A DNA stretch of 64,000 nucleotides from assembly GCA_023212645.1 (NCBI GenBank), contig JALBYC010000009.1, positions 186,001-250,000 on the forward strand. Direction: 5' to 3'. The notes under the pieces are model-generated. The model was not told where the DNA came from. It saw nothing but the letters and a program-made list of their open reading frames with translations, and did not search any database. Within the stretch, counting starts at the first letter, position 1. Each line of letters opens with the position of its first letter. This DNA comes from Farysia itapuensis (taxonomy: Eukaryota; Basidiomycota; Ustilaginomycetes; Ustilaginales; Ustilaginaceae). A program made the translations under genes and the position numbers. Shown here one piece after another: positions 20,317-31,135 of this stretch.

Positions 20317-21340
20317 GACTTATATCTTTCCCGGAGCCCAACTTAGACCTCCTTTCCTAACTCTGTTTGGACGTGCTGGGACAGAGCGGGACCGTATCGA
20401 TCAGAGTAATGATGGCCAGAGGGAAGCAGCAGGAGGGAAGAACGCATGGATCAAACTTCATTTCCCCCACACTGCGGCTACCTCATGCGAGTCAGACGAG
20501 CAATGCCGAATTTGACGGGGCCTCTGCCTAGAAGCATGCCTCGCTAGCGGAAGCGAGTCAGGATTTTTGGGAATCGGCGTCTTGCCACTCTCGCCTACGA
20601 TCCGGCCATTTGTTCGGCCGGCCACGACCCTCATGATCAATCACAGAATATAGCTAAGCGCTAGCGCTGTATGACTGTAGCCTATGAGCAATCAGATGGT
20701 CCAGCGCCCAGCAAGCTGAGGGGTAGCAGCACCTGCCCCACAATCTTCCAGCATATGCCTCTACATTCTTGACAGCCAATTGACGTGGTAGATTAACGCT
20801 CCGCCAACGTTTGGCTTCATACCGCCTGTGAATGTATCTTGAGCAACAGGTTGACACCACCCCAACAGGCTCTAAGTTATGCGGGGCATATGCATGCCCC
20901 ACTGCTTCCATTCCCTCCTCCATCAACGCTTCGAGTGAATGGTGAGCTCAAATCTTTGCACGGTGAGTTCGTACATGCATCTAGATCGGGAAACTAAAAT
21001 CGGGCAGAAAGCGATCGGGATTGAACGTGGCCTTCGTCTACAAGTGCACAAGGTGTGAGAGGAACGTGTTGATGAAGATTTCGGCCAAATACGAAATTTG
21101 AAAAGGCCGAGCAAGTGTTGTTCTTTCTGGGCGCCGTCCGCAATATGTATTGATGATCCCGACCCGGTCACTTTTGCTCGTATGCACAAGTAGCCCGACC
21201 GTACCAGTGTTGTGTACCTTTTGCTCGCCAGATCTCGGCATACGCGCACACTGTTGGCTTGTGTCACTAAAGTAGGAATTTTTTGCTCCCTTCCCTCCTC
21301 ACATCTTCCTGTTCCTTCCTCGCACGTCAAACGGCACACG
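20317..21340. other. Gene-free divergent region between the MFS transporter and UGD
   Basis: 1,024 bases holding both promoters. I saw no ORF with coding character, tRNA or transposon remnant. A small hairpin is possible around 20540-20557 (TCGCT AGCGGA AGCGA). The proximal UGD leader is C/T-rich (about 21290-21320), as is common before fungal start codons. Confidence 0.5.
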
Positions 21341-22855
21341 ATGAGCACGACCGCTGGTACTTCAGCAGACTCTGGCATGAACGTCCCCGCCAAAAACTTT
21401 CAGGCTGTCCCTGCCCATGTACGCACCATCTGTTGTATAGGTGCTGGATACGTCGGTGGACCAACATGCTCTGTCATTGCGCTCAAGTGCCCTCACATTA
21501 AAGTCATCATTGTCGATGTCAATCCGGTCCGCATCGCAGCGTGGAATTCGGAGACACTGCCCGTATTCGAACCTGGACTGGACGAAGTCGTGCGCCAATG
21601 CCGCGGCAGGAACCTCTTCTTTTCGACCGACATTGACTCGGCCATCAAGGAGGCCGATCTGATCTTTGTCTCGGTCAACACTCCCACCAAGACTTCAGGC
21701 GTCGGCAAAGGATTTGCTGCTGACTTGCACTACGTCGAGGCGTCTACTCGTCGAATCGCTTCCGTTGCTACCAGCTCCAAGATCATTGTCGAGAAGTCCA
21801 CCGTCCCATGCCGAACAGCTGCATCCATGCGAACCATTCTCGAATCCAACAGCTCCTTTGCTCCGGACGGCACTCCCATTTCCTTCCAGATCCTGTCCAA
21901 TCCCGAGTTCTTGGCCGAGGGAACGGCCATGCGCGACCTTTTCGCGCCAGACCGCGTACTCATCGGCTCCCTCGACACCTCGCAGGGCAAAGCTGCTGCA
22001 GCTGCTCTGAGGGAAGTGTACCAGAATTGGGTCGACGGATCCAGAATTTACGAAACAGGTCTCTGGTCGTCCGAATTGAGCAAGCTTGCTGCCAATGCTT
22101 TGCTTGCCCAGCGAATCTCGAGCATCAACTCGCTTTCGGCGATTTGCGAGGCTACCGGCGCCGACGTTGACGAAGTGGCTCATGCCTGTGGACTCGACGG
22201 TCGAATCGGACCGAAATTCCTCAAGGCTTCCGTCGGCTTCGGTGGAAGCTGCTTCCAGAAAGACATTCTGAATCTCGTCTATCTGTCCGAGTCCCTGGGC
22301 CTTAATGAGGTGGCAGACTACTGGCATCAGGTGATCAAGATGAACGAGTACCAAAAGTCCCGCTTTGCACGCAAAGTCCTGCAAACGCTGTTCAACACGG
22401 TCACCATGAAGAGGGTTGCCATCCTCGGCTTTGCATTTAAGAAGGACACAGGAGACACGCGCGAGTCTCCTGCCATCACCATTGGCAAATTTTTCCGACA
22501 GGAGAGGGCGCTGATTTCCATCTACGATCCCAAGGTTCCTCCGGCGCAAATGTACCTCGACCTGACTGAACCCGGCGTGATCGACGACTCGGAAGCGATG
22601 AAGAAGCAGGTGACGATTGCATCCTCGATGCAGGAGGCGTGCAAGGGCGCCGAAGCTGTCGTCATCTGCACCGACTGGGACGAGTTCAGAGAGGCTACCG
22701 CTCAAGATTGGGCCGAGATCTACAAGACTATGAAGAAACCAGCCTTCTTGTTCGACGGCCGAAGTGTTGTCGATGCCAAAATCCTTCGTACTGTTGGGTT
22801 CAAGGTTCACACGGTGGGAAAAGGTCCCCTTATTGTCGACCCAATCTGGGCATGA
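21341..22855 (+). CDS. UDP-glucose 6-dehydrogenase
   Basis: 504 residues. It oxidises UDP-glucose to UDP-glucuronate with two NAD+ (EC 1.1.1.22), feeding glucuronate and xylose into cell-surface glycans in the cytosol. The NAD-binding GAGYVGGPT starts at about residue 35. [10 protein letters not shown] and [13 protein letters not shown] are family signatures. The catalytic Cys304 lies in [10 protein letters not shown]. The C-terminal UDP-binding domain has [17 protein letters not shown]. The ATG at 21341 gives [12 protein letters not shown]; the frame upstream opens with GTG. No intron. A 421-residue antisense ORF is a shadow of its codon bias. Confidence 0.96.
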   Translation: MSTTAGTSADSGMNVPAKNFQAVPAHVRTICCIGAGYVGGPTCSVIALKCPHIKVIIVDVNPVRIAAWNSETLPVFEPGLDEVVRQCRGRNLFFSTDIDSAIKEADLIFVSVNTPTKTSGVGKGFAADLHYVEASTRRIASVATSSKIIVEKSTVPCRTAASMRTILESNSSFAPDGTPISFQILSNPEFLAEGTAMRDLFAPDRVLIGSLDTSQGKAAAAALREVYQNWVDGSRIYETGLWSSELSKLAANALLAQRISSINSLSAICEATGADVDEVAHACGLDGRIGPKFLKASVGFGGSCFQKDILNLVYLSESLGLNEVADYWHQVIKMNEYQKSRFARKVLQTLFNTVTMKRVAILGFAFKKDTGDTRESPAITIGKFFRQERALISIYDPKVPPAQMYLDLTEPGVIDDSEAMKKQVTIASSMQEACKGAEAVVICTDWDEFREATAQDWAEIYKTMKKPAFLFDGRSVVDAKILRTVGFKVHTVGKGPLIVDPIWA

Positions 22856-22935
22856 CCCTTCCTCTCCTATACCCATCATCGCACTATCCGTCACACCAGC
22901 TTTTGCAATAGATTTTTGTAGTGTGCAGGAGAGAA

Positions 22936-24672
22936 CTAAAAGAGAAAATGAGTTTGACACGCGAGCCAGAATGGTAGGGCGACGACCACTACGGCGAGCA
23001 AATCGTGCAGCCAGCTTTGTTTGCCTGTCCTCGCAGCAGGGTGATGATGCACCGAAGCCTGCTCTTCGTCATCGTCTCTCTTATTGTTGCCAAGCGGTAG
23101 ATAGCCTGAAGTAGATGACGACGCTCGGAACCACCGTGGCCAGAAGAACAAAGCCACTAGTGTCAAAGCAAAGATAGGCACATAGATGCGTGTCCAGATC
23201 CCAATCTGGTCAGGCAATAGACACGGCGTATACGAGACCGACAGGCCGTCTGCACCAGAGCCGTACAGGCTCAAGCGTGCAAAGCCGGGTTGTCGAACAC
23301 CTTCAGTCATAGAGGCAGATTTGACCGTCAGTTCCGGAATTTGATCCTTGTCAAATCCCTGAACGTGTGGGCCAGATTTACTAGCAGCGATCCTCGGATG
23401 TCTGTATTCGCAGTGATCATGGTCGTCACCACTGAACACTGCGACAGGATCCAAAGTGGAAAGCAGCCAGTTTGTCACTTCAGCGCCCACCAGATTCTGG
23501 TAGGTTGATCCACGATCCGTGTCCTGATGCAGCGGCCGCGATGCCTCTCTCGTAACACCGTGAACGGTAGATCTCGCTACGTCATTGCACGCTTTGTCTG
23601 CAGGCCGGAACAGCGGTACATGAGTGAGCAAAATGCGAGAGAGCTGATTCTGACTGTTGCCAATCGAGGTCACGAAATTGTACGTTTCCTCATACATTGT
23701 TTGCGCGTTCTTGGCCAGCGCACCGTCGAGCTGACCGGGGTGTTGCGAGCGTAGGTTTGTGTCAAATGGACCGCCGCCTTCGCGTTCCATACCGACCAGG
23801 TCCTGAGCGTTGACAAGTATTAATTCGTGTGTTGCGCCTACGCTTTGGTCTGCTGAGACCAGAATCCGACCGCTGAGACTGACGTTGGCCGACGGCTGAT
23901 GACTCTTCATGACGTAGCCACCGCCATCGATCTTCATTCCAAAGTACTGCTTGTGACGATCCACTGAATCGTCGCTTGCGAGTATGTCATAACGGTGCTC
24001 CGAATCGTCAGTGCCCGGTAGACCGACGTCGTGATTGCCTGGCATGTAAAAGGTGGGCATATGATCTGCCGCGGAAGTACGAGATGTAATGACTTGACGT
24101 GAGCCAGCAACGGTCGCTGGAGCCTCTTCCCAGAACGCCTTGCGGGGACGCGGGAACAATGCGCGGAATCGTTTCACTAGAGCCTCCCACTCGACATCGC
24201 TGCGTTGACGCCGACCACCATCGGTGAGATCACCCATCCAGACAATAGCGTCTGGTGGAGATGCGAGTTGACGACCTTTGCCCTTTCTGTAATGTCCAGA
24301 GCTTCCAAGCCGTCCTGATGCCATCCAATTATTAGGATTGAGCACTAAACTGCGCCAGACATTCTGCAGATAGTTGTCGGAAAAGTGTCTTACAATCGGG
24401 TACAACAGGGCTGACAAGTCGGGATAAGTGTACTGATCGATGATCTGGGGATCAGTAACTAGCAAAACATGCACTTTAGACGATGATGATGACTCAGGGG
24501 CGTCTGGCCAGGCGCACTTGTTGGCTGAGTCGTGGAAAGAAGCCCTCTCGCCATAAAAGAGAACATACAGCCACAGCACGCGAAACAATTGAGTCTGTGG
24601 CCGTGCTCGTACCAGGCGATCAATCGTTCGTGTTGACCTCCATTTGTGAATAGATGCAGTGGTGGTCAACAT
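22936..24672 (-). CDS. Cdc1/Ted1 (MPPE1/PGAP5)-type membrane metallophosphoesterase
   Basis: 578 residues. Metallophosphoesterase motifs occur in order: TDPQIID near 73, GDLTDGG near 150, GNHDVG near 205, THVPLF, and GDDHDHCEY. These supply the two-metal site, usually Mn. One short hydrophobic segment lies near 30-40 (LFRVLWLYVLFY). Two lie near the C-terminus (RIYVPIFALTLVALFFW and LLAVVVVALPFWLA), giving a luminal catalytic domain. In yeast and mammals these ER proteins remove ethanolamine-phosphate side groups from GPI anchors so that GPI proteins can leave the ER. The first ATG of the frame is at 24672; the longer frame begins with TTG. Its 3' end converges on UGD with only 80 bases between. 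Confidence 0.88.
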   Translation of the reverse strand: MLTTTASIHKWRSTRTIDRLVRARPQTQLFRVLWLYVLFYGERASFHDSANKCAWPDAPESSSSSKVHVLLVTDPQIIDQYTYPDLSALLYPIVRHFSDNYLQNVWRSLVLNPNNWMASGRLGSSGHYRKGKGRQLASPPDAIVWMGDLTDGGRRQRSDVEWEALVKRFRALFPRPRKAFWEEAPATVAGSRQVITSRTSAADHMPTFYMPGNHDVGLPGTDDSEHRYDILASDDSVDRHKQYFGMKIDGGGYVMKSHQPSANVSLSGRILVSADQSVGATHELILVNAQDLVGMEREGGGPFDTNLRSQHPGQLDGALAKNAQTMYEETYNFVTSIGNSQNQLSRILLTHVPLFRPADKACNDVARSTVHGVTREASRPLHQDTDRGSTYQNLVGAEVTNWLLSTLDPVAVFSGDDHDHCEYRHPRIAASKSGPHVQGFDKDQIPELTVKSASMTEGVRQPGFARLSLYGSGADGLSVSYTPCLLPDQIGIWTRIYVPIFALTLVALFFWPRWFRASSSTSGYLPLGNNKRDDDEEQASVHHHPAARTGKQSWLHDLLAVVVVALPFWLACQTHFLF

Positions 24673-25021
24673 TACAGGATGAACGCATGCTTTGTGGTGG
24701 TGGTAGCTCGCTTGCAACGACAGGCCCGGAGAGGAAGCACAAGTAGATCAACCAGGGTCCAGCGCCAAGCCGCCAGCCCAAACGTCTAAAATTAAGCGCT
24801 GAAACCCGAATTTTCAAATGTGGTTGATTGTTAGGACAAGGAAATCGATTTATCCTTGGATCCTTGAGCCTTGGTACGGCCTTTACCAGCTTGGTCTCTG
24901 GTCGGTCATGCATTTTTCGTCATAAATTCAGGCCGACGAAAACCCGTAGAAATTCGGTCACATTGAATACCTCGGACCTGGCTCAGCCGCACCATCATCT
25001 TTGCCATCACGAGCAGCCGTC
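24673..25021. promoter_or_regulatory. Divergent promoter region of the phosphoesterase and PTC7 genes
   Basis: 349 bases between opposite ATGs. Moderately AT-rich near 24785-24830, with no clear TATA box or repeated motif. Small ORFs here do not look coding. Confidence 0.45.
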
Positions 25022-26332
25022 ATGTCGATGCTACGTGCAGTGGCACCACGTGCTGCGCTCAGCAGTGCTCTTCCCTCAACAGCTGTAGCTACGCCGAGAA
25101 AAGGGCTGAGATCGCTTTCAATTGCAAGCGGTCGCACGTCTCCATTCACTAGTGGACATTCAGCGAATCGCACTCACACATCTCGTCCATTGCCCCGTCG
25201 CACACAAGCAGCGTCTTTGGGACGACGCGCTTTTACGACCACTGGAACGAGGCATTCACAACAACCTTTTCAGTTTCTCTCAGCATATGCTTTCCAGGGA
25301 AAGCCACGCACACCTGAAGACGCAACGCAAGAAGGCGACGCGGCATCTTCATCAGACTCTTCGGCTCAGGCTGACGAACCAATAGACGACTCGAAACAAG
25401 TCAAGATCGGATTCCCACCAGAAAGCGAAATTGGCCAATGGCGCGATGCCCTGCTTCGCGGCGGCGAGGCCGGCGAAGACTCTCTTATGTGCACGCAGAT
25501 GGGTTCCTCCGGTGATCTAGCGATTGGCGTCGCCGACGGCGTTGGTGGATGGACGGAGAATGGCGTAGACCCGTCATTGTTCTCCCAAGCACTCATGTTT
25601 CACGCTGCCAAAGCGGCAACTGACCACTCCGCGCATCCCGACCGCATCGATACCGACGCTTCCGGTATCACTCCAGAACAAGTGCTCGCAGAGGCGTTTG
25701 AGAAAGTGCTGAAAGAGCCAATGGTGGTTGCGGGCAGTGCTACAGCATGCATCCTGACCATGGACTCCACCAAGGGGATCCTGCGCTCGGCAAATCTCGG
25801 TGATTCTGGCTTTGTCGTTCTTCGTCAAGGTACTGGCAAGCAGGGTGTATATTACGCATCTCCACCGCAACAACTTGGCTTCAATACCCCTCTACAGCTA
25901 GCCAAGCTGCCCAAAGAATGGATGCAAGACGGTTCGATTTCTAACACGCCCAAAGATGCTGCGTTGTGGCACTGCTCACTCCGTCACGGCGACTTGATCA
26001 TTGTCGGAACAGACGGGCTCTTTGACAATGTCGACGCCAAAAACGAGATTCCACAATTCGCCAAATTTATCAAAGAGAAACACCACGCTGCATACAGCGC
26101 TCGAACTGCCAAAGGAGAAAGCGCCGACGGGAAACTGCCAGATACTCTGGAAGAAGACCGAGAGTTCGTGCAAGTCCTGGCGACCAATCTCATGGAATAC
26201 GCAAAAATCTGCCAAAACACTACCACCAAGCAGAGTCCTTTTGAGCGAGAAGCGGCCCGACACGGAATTCACTACCCTGGAGGCAAAATTGACGATGTCG
26301 CGCTCGTCTGCTGTCTCGTCATCGAACGCTAA
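25022..26332 (+). CDS. PTC7: Mitochondrial PP2C-type protein phosphatase (PTC7-like)
   Basis: 436 residues. The first 80 are Arg/Ser/Ala-rich without acids, a mitochondrial presequence ending near RRAFTTTGTRHS. The phosphatase domain shows GEDSLM, AIGVADGVGGW (metal-binding Asp), NLGDSGFVVLR, GTDGLFDNVD and the final DDVALVCCLV, with the compact PTC7 layout. In yeast Ptc7 dephosphorylates Coq7 and other matrix proteins to activate coenzyme Q synthesis. The start is the first ATG of the frame at 25022 (MSMLRAVAPR); a second at 25028 is equally possible. No intron was seen. Confidence 0.92.
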   Translation: MSMLRAVAPRAALSSALPSTAVATPRKGLRSLSIASGRTSPFTSGHSANRTHTSRPLPRRTQAASLGRRAFTTTGTRHSQQPFQFLSAYAFQGKPRTPEDATQEGDAASSSDSSAQADEPIDDSKQVKIGFPPESEIGQWRDALLRGGEAGEDSLMCTQMGSSGDLAIGVADGVGGWTENGVDPSLFSQALMFHAAKAATDHSAHPDRIDTDASGITPEQVLAEAFEKVLKEPMVVAGSATACILTMDSTKGILRSANLGDSGFVVLRQGTGKQGVYYASPPQQLGFNTPLQLAKLPKEWMQDGSISNTPKDAALWHCSLRHGDLIIVGTDGLFDNVDAKNEIPQFAKFIKEKHHAAYSARTAKGESADGKLPDTLEEDREFVQVLATNLMEYAKICQNTTTKQSPFEREAARHGIHYPGGKIDDVALVCCLVIER

Positions 26333-26587
26333 AAGTATCCATTCTGTGTCATGATCTGCAATGTACTTCTATTTACAGTGAAGAAAAAAGTCCAACATCG
26401 TGGGAGGCATCGTGTGTCTGATGAGCTCGCAGTTAGCTAGCTAGCTTGCTTGCACGCATGTGAGCATACAGCATGAACGCATGTCAAAAATGACTTATCC
26501 AGTCTAACATCATGGTCGAATTTCCTCCACCTAAATTTAGCTCCACGTTGTCTAGGTCGGCAATTCACCATCCCTCTCCCGTACCAC

Positions 26588-27177
26588 ATGCCCAGCAATA
26601 TGTCACAGTCACGGGAACCACGAGTTCGGCGCAAAACATTCAATGACAACAGCAGTGACTCGGAACGAGATGATGTTTCGTCAGTCTCGTCCTCTTCTTC
26701 CAATAGCGGAGACGAAGGAGATTCGCTACTCCAAAAATTGCCCACTCTGCCAGATCTGCGCTTCGAACAGTCTTACCTATCTACGATTAGAGACTTTCTG
26801 CACGAGGATGAACACCCAGAGCACGAAGGTGACAAAGAGAAGACTGATGATGATCAACCAGATCACCATCACAAGGTGTCCATCACTAAAAGCAAGGCCA
26901 GAGACAGTCACGAAGTCTGGCTCGGCAACCTGCGTGTCGAATGGTAAGCTGTGCGACTCACTCTCTCTTGTGCGATCAACCACTGACCACAGATTCTCTG
27001 CGCTTCAGGTTCCCGATCTTGTACGTTACGGTGAGAGACCAATTGCTGTCGCCGCTTGTGCAAGGCGCCGTGTGGGGTGTCGCTGGTATTCTCTTTACCC
27101 AGGTTCGCCAATTTATGGCAGCAAAAGCTCAGTCGTCATCGAGCAAACCCGTCAACCGCTCGTTTCGTCGCCGCTAA
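26588..27177 (+). CDS. Small DUF1770-like membrane protein, two exons
   Basis: Exons 26588-26943 and 27009-27177 give 174 residues. The 65-base intron has donor GTAAGC, branch CTGAC and acceptor CAG, and joins LRVEW to FPILYVTVRDQ without breaking the frame. Residues 15-50 are Ser/Asp-rich. The conserved core is LPTLPDLRFEQSYLSTI near 52-68 and the C-terminal ILYVTVRDQLLSPLVQGAVWG with a hydrophobic segment. I recall this pattern as the fungal DUF1770 family, to which the fission-yeast mitophagy receptor Atg43 belongs. The family call is moderately sure, the receptor role is only an analogy. The protein ends in basic SSSSKPVNRSFRRR. Confidence 0.72.
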
Positions 27178-27249
27178 TGGCTCGACTCACATCTAAATAT
27201 ACCCTTCAATGTCACACAGAGATGTTTGCGCTTGAAAAGCATCTTATAT

Positions 27250-29181
27250 TTACAGGTGCGATTTGGGGTCTACTGTCTGATCCCAGCTGTAGACTAGCGA
27301 GTGTCCGATGATCACGTCCTTCTCAGCCGTCTTGATGTCGACCGCCGACTTGAGCTGGGCCATGAGCCGAGACAGGTCAGCGAAGCCAGCGCCTTTGTCA
27401 CCAGCGCCAATCCACAGGCGAGCGATCTGTACATCTTCGGCGACAGTCTGGCTGGATGGCTTGACTCGTGCTAAGGAGTGTAGCCGATTCGCGTCTTTGA
27501 ACGTAGTTGCAGACCACGCGGCGTGCTCGAGCAGCAAAGCCGAAGCATTGATGGCCATAATCAGGTCGAGCAAGTGACGCGTAAACCGCATATCGGTCGT
27601 CTTGAGGTGGTAATTGAGGTCGAGCTGGGAGAATACGCTTTGCACCTGATTCAGCGTATGTGTCAAGAACGAGATCTCGTCAGACAGCAACTTTGCAATT
27701 TGAGTCGGCAGAGAGTCTATAATTGCCTTGACGTCTTCGAAGAACTCGACCAAAGCCAAGCCTTTGGTCTGCACAAGCACTCGCAGTACGTCAAGGGAGA
27801 GAATGGCTGGTGTGCCTTCCCAAATACGCTCGACGGTGAGATCCCGTAGCATCTCGCCCATACCGACTTCTTCCATATAACCTTGACCGCCAAATGCTTC
27901 CAGCAGCGTCAGGTAAGACTCGGACCCTCGGGTAGCGATGAAGGCTTTCAGTGCAGGTGTAAGCAGCCTTAAACGAGTCTGCTCACGCTTGGAAGCTAGA
28001 TTTGACTCGACCGCGCCGATGAGCAGAACGTTGTTAAAGAAAATTTGCAGGTATGCTCGGTACAGCACAGTTACCTTGAGCAGCTGATCAGTGTGTAGAG
28101 GCAAGTGATTCAGCTGCGTGCCACCAAGCGCTGGTCGGATCTTCGCATAAGCGGTAGCAGATCGCAGACCCCATGACAGCGCACCGACTGCACCTCCTGC
28201 TGAGTAGAGTCGGGTGATATTGAGCACGCTCGAGATAGTTGCCACACCACGTCCAATCTCGCCGACCAGTTCACCAATACAACCATCAAGCTCGAGTTCA
28301 GCGGTGGGCAGATATTTGGTGCCGATTTTCCTCTTGAGCCGATGAACGCGGATACCATTCAGCCTACCTGTATTGTCGTCTCTGATTTTGATGAGGAAGA
28401 GAGAAAGGCCCTTTGATCCTTGCGACAGATCGTCATTAGTACGTGCCAGTGCCAGTGCAATATCGCCATCAGTGGCAGAGCTGAACCACTTGAAGCCGCT
28501 GAGTACGAATTTGTCGCCTGCCTTGGGCGAGGTGTTTGGACGAAGAGGGTGGGCGACAGTCTCGGTCCGCGAGATGTCAGACCCACCAGGCCGTTCGGTC
28601 ATCCACTGACCGGCTGTCCACGCCGTCTTGCCGTCGGTCGAGCAAAGTCGGTCGATGATCTTCTTTTGCTCCTGTGTACCAAACATCTCCAACACTCGAA
28701 CCGCGCCGTCAGTCATGCTGATTGGGCACAGTGTCACTTTGGACACGGGCGAAAACATGACTGAGCGGGTAAACGCAAAGAGCCTGGCATACTTGCCCAA
28801 TTGTTTTCGACCGCCACCTTGCTTGGCCTCGACCGAGTTGTAGGATTCGGCAACGATGCCTTCCTCTGCGCAGACGGCTTTGAGCGCCTTCCACCCTTCG
28901 CCAGTGACGAGTTTGTCTACACGCTGACCCCATGCATCGTATTGCACCAGTGTGGGCTCGTGCTGTACAGAGTCGAGCGTTGCAGCGATGTCGGCATACT
29001 CGCCTGCAATCCGCTCGCCAAGCTGGGTGAGCGATCCAAACAGCTGCGCAATCCGCTCAGTGTCCAAAGGTGCATTGCCACTGGACATGAGACGTAGAAT
29101 GACTAGACGCAACGCCGGATCAGACGCCCATGGCGATCCCACCCGGAAGCGCTCGAACTGGAAACCCTCTTCTGCACGCAT
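27250..29181 (-). CDS. AidB-like acyl-CoA dehydrogenase
   Basis: 643 residues. It has the N-terminal helical extension of the AidB type (MRAEEGFQFERFRVGSPWASDP, LVQYDAWGQRVDKL), then the FAD-binding core: MTERPGGSDISRTET, the beta domain KFVLSGFKWFSSATDGDIALALAR, and the late motif GGQGYMEEVGMGEMLRDLTVERIWEGT. This is a large FAD flavoprotein related to acyl-CoA dehydrogenases. Bacterial AidB is linked to alkylation stress, and fungal homologues are uncharacterised or assigned to branched-chain/fatty-acid oxidation. The first ATG of the frame is at 29181. A longer version would begin with TTG, but an upstream coding exon cannot be excluded because an AG acceptor-like CTGTCAG precedes this ATG. 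Confidence 0.85.
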   Translation of the reverse strand: MRAEEGFQFERFRVGSPWASDPALRLVILRLMSSGNAPLDTERIAQLFGSLTQLGERIAGEYADIAATLDSVQHEPTLVQYDAWGQRVDKLVTGEGWKALKAVCAEEGIVAESYNSVEAKQGGGRKQLGKYARLFAFTRSVMFSPVSKVTLCPISMTDGAVRVLEMFGTQEQKKIIDRLCSTDGKTAWTAGQWMTERPGGSDISRTETVAHPLRPNTSPKAGDKFVLSGFKWFSSATDGDIALALARTNDDLSQGSKGLSLFLIKIRDDNTGRLNGIRVHRLKRKIGTKYLPTAELELDGCIGELVGEIGRGVATISSVLNITRLYSAGGAVGALSWGLRSATAYAKIRPALGGTQLNHLPLHTDQLLKVTVLYRAYLQIFFNNVLLIGAVESNLASKREQTRLRLLTPALKAFIATRGSESYLTLLEAFGGQGYMEEVGMGEMLRDLTVERIWEGTPAILSLDVLRVLVQTKGLALVEFFEDVKAIIDSLPTQIAKLLSDEISFLTHTLNQVQSVFSQLDLNYHLKTTDMRFTRHLLDLIMAINASALLLEHAAWSATTFKDANRLHSLARVKPSSQTVAEDVQIARLWIGAGDKGAGFADLSRLMAQLKSAVDIKTAEKDVIIGHSLVYSWDQTVDPKSHL

Positions 29182-29359
29182 GCTACTGACAGTATATGTT
29201 GAGTTAACAGGACAAACGAAAGTGTGGGGTTCAAACAAGCTCGTTCCTTCCGCTTTTAATTTGGTAGCCGAGAGCCGGATTTCAGTTCCAAAATCAATTG
29301 CACGCACACGTAACAATCAACAGCCGCTGATGTTGCATCATTTGCATGCTAATTAGGGT

Positions 29360-31135
29360 TCATGTTGTAGGCGGAGGCGGTGACGGAGTGGACCAGAATT
29401 GTCTGGGTAGGATATCAATCATCTCGGGCGTGAGTTGGTCTAGCGATGTGACTCCGAGAAGACGCATGCCTCGGTGAATTTCGTCTTCCATGATCTGGAT
29501 TGCGCGAGTGACGCCCGCCTCGCCATAGCCGGACTGGGCGTACAGGAAAGGACGGCCTAAGCCACACGCTTTTGCGCCTAGCGCTACTGCCTTCAAAACA
29601 TCGGTGCCTCTGCGCACTCCGCCATCGACAAATACTTCGGTCTTGTCAAACAGATCTGGTCGTCGTTGACGAAGTTCGATCAGAACGTCGAGCGGAGCAG
29701 GTGAGTATTCCAGACTGCGGCCACCGTGGTTGGACAGGACGACGCCATCAACGCCGTACTGGACGGCAAGCTCGACATCTTCGACCGTCTGGATGCCTTT
29801 GAGGTAGAGCGGTAGCTTGCATTGCTTGCGGTACCACGAGATATCGTCCCACGTAAGATTCGGATCAATGTAGCCAGAAATGGCCTGTGCTACGCCTCCC
29901 CCTTCTCCTTTTACATTGTCGCCGTGGTCACCACCCATTTCGACTTCGTCACCCTTTGCCCGCATGTCGCGTTCACGTTTGCCCATGACAGGTGCGTCGA
30001 CTGTGAGCATGACGGCTGAACATCCTCGCTGTTGCACCTTCTTCAAGATGCGCTCGGAAGCTGCGCGGTCCTTGTTGACATACAGCTGGTAAATGATGGG
30101 CTGGCCATCCTTGCGCACGTCAAGCATCTCGTCCAGACCAACAGAGGCGTTGGCCGAGATACCCTGAATGATGCTGGCCTTGCCGGCGCCTCGTGTGAGG
30201 TTGAGCTCGCCGTCTGGGTGTCCCAGCTTGGCCATAGCAGCTGGCGAGATGTAGATTGGTAATGAGCTCTCAAAGCCACTGTTCTGAGTCTTGATCAGGG
30301 TAGAGGTGCTGTCGACATTACCAATGGCCCGAAGGATGCGCGGACGGAAGACGACACGGTTGTAAGCAGCCCTGTTCTGCGCCTTTGTGACCTCATCATC
30401 GGCAGCGGATGAGTAATACGCCCAAGCTTGATCTGTGAGGATGCTTTCGGCGATGCGTTCAAAGTCGTCCAGGTTGAGGACGGTACCTAAAGCGGGCAAA
30501 TTCTTCAGCGCTTGCTTTCGCTTTCTATCCTTTTCGCTCTCTTCGCCAGGCGGACTAGCGTGTGCGACTGTAACAGTACTGGGATCTACAGAGCCAAGGT
30601 GTTGCGAGTCGTCCAAGTTGTCGGTGATGGCAGTAGGCGGGTGTATTGGCTCGTATAGCTCCGTCACATCCTTACCCGCGTTCTTGAGAATCACATTGCG
30701 TCCACCGGGATGGCTGTCTACGAACTCGGTCAGATCGTACACTTGACCCTTTATCACCACCCACAGACCGTCTCCGCCGTCTGCTGGCAGCTTGTTGTGC
30801 GAAGCGACAATGTCCATCGAGATGAGCTTGGAGTCCGGATCGCCTGCTGCATTGGGAGACACTCGAGAGGGCGGCAAAGCAGGGCGGGCCTGGTCATTGT
30901 GTACAGCTTTGCTAGTCGGGAACACTGACGCTGCTAAGGCTAAGCCAAAGAGACCGGCGAGGATGCCGGCGCGAGTGGTAGCATTGCCACCTTTCTTAGA
31001 GCTGCTGGAAGAACCTGAACCAGCGGTGGATGCATAGGGACGTGATTTCAATACTCGAAGTGCAGGTAATGGGCATCTGCATTCTCTGCTGATTGTCACC
31101 GCCCTTGGCAGCCGAAGTCCGGAAGCTCGCAACAT
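29360..31135 (-). CDS. CYB2: L-lactate dehydrogenase (cytochrome b2)
   Basis: 591 residues. The layout matches flavocytochrome b2. A basic presequence (1-37) and a hydrophobic sorting segment (56-72, AGILAGLFGLALAASVF) target the intermembrane space. A cytochrome b5 domain (about 104-190) has heme ligands His142 in HPGG and His165 in YEPIHP. An FMN-dependent alpha-hydroxy-acid dehydrogenase barrel follows, containing IYISPAAMAKLGHPDGE, VLSNHGGRSL (catalytic His) and FVDGGVRRGTDVLKA. It oxidises L-lactate to pyruvate and passes electrons to cytochrome c (EC 1.1.2.3). The ATG at 31135 starts the presequence. It lies head-to-tail with the AidB-like gene, 178 bases apart. Confidence 0.94.
   Translation of the reverse strand: MLRASGLRLPRAVTISRECRCPLPALRVLKSRPYASTAGSGSSSSSKKGGNATTRAGILAGLFGLALAASVFPTSKAVHNDQARPALPPSRVSPNAAGDPDSKLISMDIVASHNKLPADGGDGLWVVIKGQVYDLTEFVDSHPGGRNVILKNAGKDVTELYEPIHPPTAITDNLDDSQHLGSVDPSTVTVAHASPPGEESEKDRKRKQALKNLPALGTVLNLDDFERIAESILTDQAWAYYSSAADDEVTKAQNRAAYNRVVFRPRILRAIGNVDSTSTLIKTQNSGFESSLPIYISPAAMAKLGHPDGELNLTRGAGKASIIQGISANASVGLDEMLDVRKDGQPIIYQLYVNKDRAASERILKKVQQRGCSAVMLTVDAPVMGKRERDMRAKGDEVEMGGDHGDNVKGEGGGVAQAISGYIDPNLTWDDISWYRKQCKLPLYLKGIQTVEDVELAVQYGVDGVVLSNHGGRSLEYSPAPLDVLIELRQRRPDLFDKTEVFVDGGVRRGTDVLKAVALGAKACGLGRPFLYAQSGYGEAGVTRAIQIMEDEIHRGMRLLGVTSLDQLTPEMIDILPRQFWSTPSPPPPTT

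Noticed and set aside
21695..22960. 421-codon ORF antisense to UDP-glucose dehydrogenase
   Set aside because: Shadow of the codon bias in the conserved gene; the product has no domain or signal.
29182..29316. 45-codon upstream extension of the AidB-like gene
   Set aside because: It opens with TTG and the conserved family start fits the ATG at 29181; an extra upstream exon is possible but not supported.
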